This document shows, in pieces, positions 13,459 through 15,797 of a DNA stretch of 15,797 nucleotides. A model generated the notes under the pieces. The model worked only from the letters and a program-made list of their open reading frames with translations, had not been told where the DNA came from and did not search any database. The stretch spans positions 1 through 15,797 of the forward strand of contig DASTGO010000482.1 in the NCBI GenBank assembly GCA_035719045.1. The letters are read 5' to 3'. Origin of the DNA: DASTGO01 sp035719045 (GTDB taxonomy: Bacteria; Actinomycetota; Actinomycetes; Actinomycetales; Kineosporiaceae). How positions within the stretch are numbered: position 1 is the first letter of the stretch; each line of letters begins with the position of its first letter. Position numbers and translations under genes: made by a program.

Positions 13459-13492
13459 CCCCGCGCCGTCGGCACTGTCACCCTCCGCCTGG

Positions 13493-13521
13493 TTGGCCCG
13501 CCCCGGCCGGACCGCTAGGTT
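13493..13521 (+). promoter_or_regulatory. coaD promoter, leaderless type
   Basis: TTGGCC (13493-13498) and TAGGTT (13516-13521) are spaced by 17 bp. The -10 ends 6 nt before the GTG at 13528, so transcription would start at or next to the start codon. No Shine-Dalgarno lies between them, which fits a leaderless mRNA. Confidence 0.6.
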
Positions 13522-13527
13522 TCGGCC

Positions 13528-14082
13528 GTGTCCGATGACCCGGCGGTGCCCGAAGCCCTGACGGCCGACCCCCCGGCCGATCCCGCGGCGCCTGCGGCGC
13601 GCCGTTGCGTGTGCCCCGGCAGCTACGACCCGGTGACCGCCGGGCACGTCGATGTCGTCCGCCGGGCCCTGGGCCTGTTCGACGAGGTTGTCGTCGCGGT
13701 CCTGGCGAATCCGGCGAAGTCCGGCACGTTCACCCTCCAGGAGCGGGTGGAACTGCTCCGGGAGAGCCTCGCCGGGCTGGACCGGGTCCGGGTTGAGGCC
13801 GTCCCGCCGGGGCCGCTGCTGGTGGACTACTGCCGCTCGGTCGGTGCCGCCGCCGTGGTCAAGGGGCTGCGCTCGGGCACGGACTTCGCCTACGAACTGC
13901 CGATGGCCCTGATGAACCGGCGGCTGTCCGGCCTGGAGACCGTCTTCCTGCCGGGTGAACCCGCTCTGGAGCACATCTCCAGCAGCCTGGTGAAGGAGGT
14001 CGCCGCCCATGGGGGTGACGTCACCGGCATGGTGCCGGACGCGGTGCTGCCCCGGCTGCTGGAACGGGTCCGCCGGTCCTGA
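13528..14082 (+). CDS. coaD: Phosphopantetheine adenylyltransferase
   Basis: CoaD transfers AMP from ATP to 4'-phosphopantetheine, the fourth step of coenzyme A synthesis. The 184-residue product has the nucleotidyltransferase motif PGSYDPVTAGH (30-40). It also has VVVAVLANPAKSGTFTLQER, the substrate loop VVKGLRSGTDFAYE, MALMNRRL and ISSSLVKEVAAHGG (about 150-163). An unusual N-terminal extension of about 26 residues (Asp/Pro/Ala-rich, DPPADPAAPAARR) precedes the domain, which starts near residue 26 in most homologues. A GTG at 13609 could start a short form but would cut into the first strand, and the promoter position supports 13528. Gene order rsmD-coaD is conserved in many bacteria. Confidence 0.95.
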   Translation: MSDDPAVPEALTADPPADPAAPAARRCVCPGSYDPVTAGHVDVVRRALGLFDEVVVAVLANPAKSGTFTLQERVELLRESLAGLDRVRVEAVPPGPLLVDYCRSVGAAAVVKGLRSGTDFAYELPMALMNRRLSGLETVFLPGEPALEHISSSLVKEVAAHGGDVTGMVPDAVLPRLLERVRRS

Positions 14083-14157
14083 GCCGCCTGCCGGGGGCAG
14101 GGTGAGGAGCCTGTTCGTCCGGTATGCCCGGTGTTGACCAGGGCTGCGGACGCCGGT

Positions 14158-14187
14158 TTGGGTGACCGATCGGACCTGCAGTAACCT
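14158..14187 (+). promoter_or_regulatory. Candidate promoter for yceD-rpmF-rnc
   Basis: TTGGGT (14158-14163) and TAACCT (14182-14187) are 18 bp apart in the 133-bp gap after coaD. The start would be near 14194, about 20 nt before the GTG at 14216. This also argues against the earlier in-frame GTG at 14162, which lies inside the -35. Confidence 0.5.
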
Positions 14188-14215
14188 CTCTCCTTGGCCT
14201 CGCCGTTATTGCGTC

Positions 14216-14812
14216 GTGGCCGAGTCCGTCGTCGCCACCCCCTCGGAGCTCACCATCCATCTCGACCCCCGGTCGCCCCTCGTGCTCGACACCCGCGAGC
14301 TGGCGCGACGTCCCGGGACGATGCGGAAGGTGTCGCGCGTGGTGCCGGCGCCCGCGGACCTCGGCACCGAGGTGATCGGCGTCCCCGAAGGCAGTGACCT
14401 CAGCCTCGATCTGCGGCTGGAGTCGGTGATGGAGGGGGTCCTCGTGTCGGGTACGGTGCGGGGGCGCGTGGCCGGGGAATGCGTGCGGTGCCTGGGTGAC
14501 CTCGAGCAGGACGTCGAGGTCGAGGTCCAGGAACTGTTCGCCTACCCCGACCGGGAGTACGACGAGGACGACGACGTGCACCAGCTCGTCGGCGACCTGA
14601 TCGACTTCGAGCCCGTCCTGCGGGACACGGTGGTGCCTGCACTGCCGTTCCAGCCGGTGTGCCGGGAGGACTGCCCGGGTCTGTGCTCCGAATGCGGGGC
14701 CAGCCTGGCGGAGGACCCCGGTCACCACCACGACGCCGTCGACCCCCGGTGGGCGGCCCTGTCGAGCGTGCTCGACGACCAGACGATGATCGACCGGAAG
14801 AAAGAGAGCTGA
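14216..14812 (+). CDS. yceD: DUF177/YceD-family protein, 23S rRNA accumulation/L32-linked
   Basis: The 198-residue product fits DUF177 (YceD). It begins MAESVVATPSELTI, continues with LDTRELARRPGTM, LDLRLESVMEGVLVSGTV and GECVRCLGDLEQ, and then FAYPDREYDEDDDVHQLVGDLIDFEP. It ends with a cysteine cluster, CREDCPGLCSEC, with GHHHDAVDPRWAAL behind it. Cysteines 89, 92, 149, 153, 157 and 160 probably bind metal. YceD proteins are coupled to rpmF in nearly all bacteria and are needed for normal 23S rRNA accumulation in E. coli and plants. The rpmF start is only 2 nt after its stop, so co-translation is likely. The GTG at 14216 is preferred to an in-frame GTG at 14162, since the first 18 residues there (Trp/Arg/Cys-rich) do not fit and overlap the promoter. 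Confidence 0.9.
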   Translation: MAESVVATPSELTIHLDPRSPLVLDTRELARRPGTMRKVSRVVPAPADLGTEVIGVPEGSDLSLDLRLESVMEGVLVSGTVRGRVAGECVRCLGDLEQDVEVEVQELFAYPDREYDEDDDVHQLVGDLIDFEPVLRDTVVPALPFQPVCREDCPGLCSECGASLAEDPGHHHDAVDPRWAALSSVLDDQTMIDRKKES

Positions 14813-14814
14813 CC

Positions 14815-15018
14815 GTGGCCGTCCCGAAGCGCAGGATGTCCCGCAGCAACACGCGGTCCCGCCGCTCCCAGTGGAAGGCGTCCGCCACGACGCTGACCAC
14901 CACGGTGGAAGGCGGCCAGGTCTCGTACTCCCGCCCGCACCAGGCGCGCGTGGTCACCGACTCCGCGGGTACCCCGCTGTACCTGGAGTACAAGGGCCGC
15001 AAGGTCAAGGACCTCTGA
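14815..15018 (+). CDS. rpmF: 50S ribosomal protein L32, zinc-free (C-) form
   Basis: This 67-residue large-subunit protein starts with the family signature MAVPKRRMSRSNTRSRRSQW. The C-terminal half (TTTVEGGQVSYSRPHQARVV, ending YLEYKGRKVKDL) has no cysteine. The CxxC zinc knuckles of C+ L32 are therefore absent and the protein does not need zinc. The GTG at 14815 starts 2 nt after the yceD stop, with the purine-rich AAAGAGAG at 14801-14808 as the binding site; a frame extending upstream to 14659 is only the yceD shadow. Operon yceD-rpmF-rnc. Confidence 0.96.
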   Translation: MAVPKRRMSRSNTRSRRSQWKASATTLTTTVEGGQVSYSRPHQARVVTDSAGTPLYLEYKGRKVKDL

Positions 15019-15043
15019 GCGGGGCGGGGGAGCTTCCCTCGTC

Positions 15044-15797
15044 GTGACGACACACGCACGCGGTACGGCGGATCTCGGTCCGCTGGAGGACAGTCTCGGG
15101 GCCGTCATCGGCCCGGAGCTGATGGTCCGGGCCCTGACGCACCGGTCGTTCGCCTATGAGAACGGTGGCCTGCCCACCAATGAGCGGCTGGAGTTCCTCG
15201 GCGACGCCGTGCTCGGCCTGGTGGTGACCGACGCCCTGTTCCGGCGGCATCCCGACCTGCCGGAGGGCCAGCTGGCGAAGCTGCGCGCCGCCGTGGTGAA
15301 CATGCGTGCGCTCGCCGACGTGTCCCGTGGCCTGGACCTGGGCACCTACATCCGGCTGGGCCGCGGTGAGGAGACCAGCGGTGGCCGGGACAAGTCCTCG
15401 ATCCTGGCCGACACCCTGGAGGCCCTGATCGGGGCGGCCTATCTCGAGCACGGCATCGAGGTGGCACGCTCCGTGGTCCACCGGCTGGTCGACCCGCTGC
15501 TGGAGTCCTCCGCTGCGCTGGGTGCCGGCCTGGACTGGAAGACCAGCCTCCAGGAGCTGACCGCCAGCCTCGGCCTCGGTGTGCCGGAGTATGCGGTCAC
15601 CGAGGAAGGCCCGGACCACGCCAAGATCTTCCACGCGGACGCCGTGGTGCAGGGTGATGCCCGCGGGTCCGGCAGCGGCCGGAGCAAGAAGGAGGCCGAG
15701 CAACGGGCGGCCTCGACCGCGTTCACCCGGCTCAAGGCGGACGCCGAGGCGGCAGCGGCGGCCGCTGCCGAGGGCAACGGTGCCGCCGCCGTCTCCA
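15044..15797 (+). CDS. rnc: Ribonuclease III (3' partial)
   Basis: RNase III cuts double-stranded RNA, notably the 16S and 23S precursor stems. The first 251 residues are present and the frame is open at the window end. The catalytic domain shows LTHRSFAYENG, the signature NERLEFLGDAVLGL (46-59) with E47, E50 and D54, E74 in LPEGQLAKLR, and D123/E126 in ILADTLEALIGAAY. These match the E. coli E38, E41, D45, E65, D114 and E117 positions. A double-stranded-RNA-binding domain follows (about 164-230, DWKTSLQELTASLG to GSGRSKKEAEQRAAS). An Ala-rich tail then runs off the window. The GTG at 15044 is chosen because the usual start lies about 25 residues before LTHRS; GGGGGAG at 15026-15032 is rather far from it (11 nt). 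Confidence 0.95.
   Translation, partial: MTTHARGTADLGPLEDSLGAVIGPELMVRALTHRSFAYENGGLPTNERLEFLGDAVLGLVVTDALFRRHPDLPEGQLAKLRAAVVNMRALADVSRGLDLGTYIRLGRGEETSGGRDKSSILADTLEALIGAAYLEHGIEVARSVVHRLVDPLLESSAALGAGLDWKTSLQELTASLGLGVPEYAVTEEGPDHAKIFHADAVVQGDARGSGSGRSKKEAEQRAASTAFTRLKADAEAAAAAAAEGNGAAAVS

Noticed and set aside
14134..14187. TTGACC at 14134-14139 as -35 for TAACCT at 14182
   Set aside because: The gap is 42 bp, far too long; TTGGGT at 14158 with an 18-bp spacer is the better partner.

Overview
The window comes from a very GC-rich actinobacterial chromosome. Three things show this: strong G/C bias at third codon positions, frequent GTG starts, and the gene order itself. The set ddl, DUF3515, Lrp-type RAM protein, thiL, rpmB, DAK2 protein, recG, rsmD, coaD, DUF177 (yceD), rpmF, rnc is a conserved neighbourhood in Actinobacteria, known for example from Mycobacterium. 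The type of L32 and the general style suggest Pseudonocardiales, Nakamurellales or Frankia-like lineages. That placement is an inference and cannot be proven from this sequence.

Layout. Positions 1-1131 hold the 3' part of a Gly/Pro/Tyr/Asp-repeat membrane protein, followed by ddl (1322-2491), both on the plus strand. A strong stem-loop ends ddl. Convergent to it is a minus-strand cassette at 2686-5788. Read in transcription order it encodes a small membrane-anchored acidic/His-containing protein, a sensor histidine kinase, an OmpR-family response regulator, and a second small exported acidic/His-rich protein built from a 42-residue repeat. Upstream of it, also on the minus strand, are a DUF3515 lipoprotein and a stand-alone Lrp/AsnC RAM-domain protein that overlap. 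A 333-bp divergent region with an overlapping pair of -10 elements and a CRP-like palindrome separates these from thiL (plus). thiL converges on rpmB (minus) across a 17-bp triple tandem repeat and a hairpin. A 331-bp divergent region with a good rpmB promoter and a hairpin-rich leader lies before the plus-strand run DAK2-recG, rsmD, coaD, yceD-rpmF-rnc, which continues off the end of the window.

How it works together. Most genes are housekeeping: peptidoglycan precursor synthesis (ddl), thiamine diphosphate synthesis (thiL), coenzyme A synthesis (coaD), ribosome assembly and rRNA processing (rpmB, rpmF, rsmD, yceD, rnc) and replication-fork repair (recG). The least explained unit is the two-component cassette bracketed by two small exported proteins that share a composition and short motifs. 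It sits between ddl and the DUF3515 gene, which are neighbours in Mycobacterium, so it looks like an accessory insertion into a conserved block. It is the best candidate here for an undescribed system, probably envelope or metal/pH/stress sensing, but the ligand cannot be read from the sequence.

Transcription signals. Several start codons have a TANNNT -10 element only 6-8 nt upstream (ddl, coaD, possibly rsmD), as expected for leaderless actinobacterial mRNAs. Others have clear Shine-Dalgarno sequences (DAK2, rpmB, RAM protein, response regulator, both small exported proteins).
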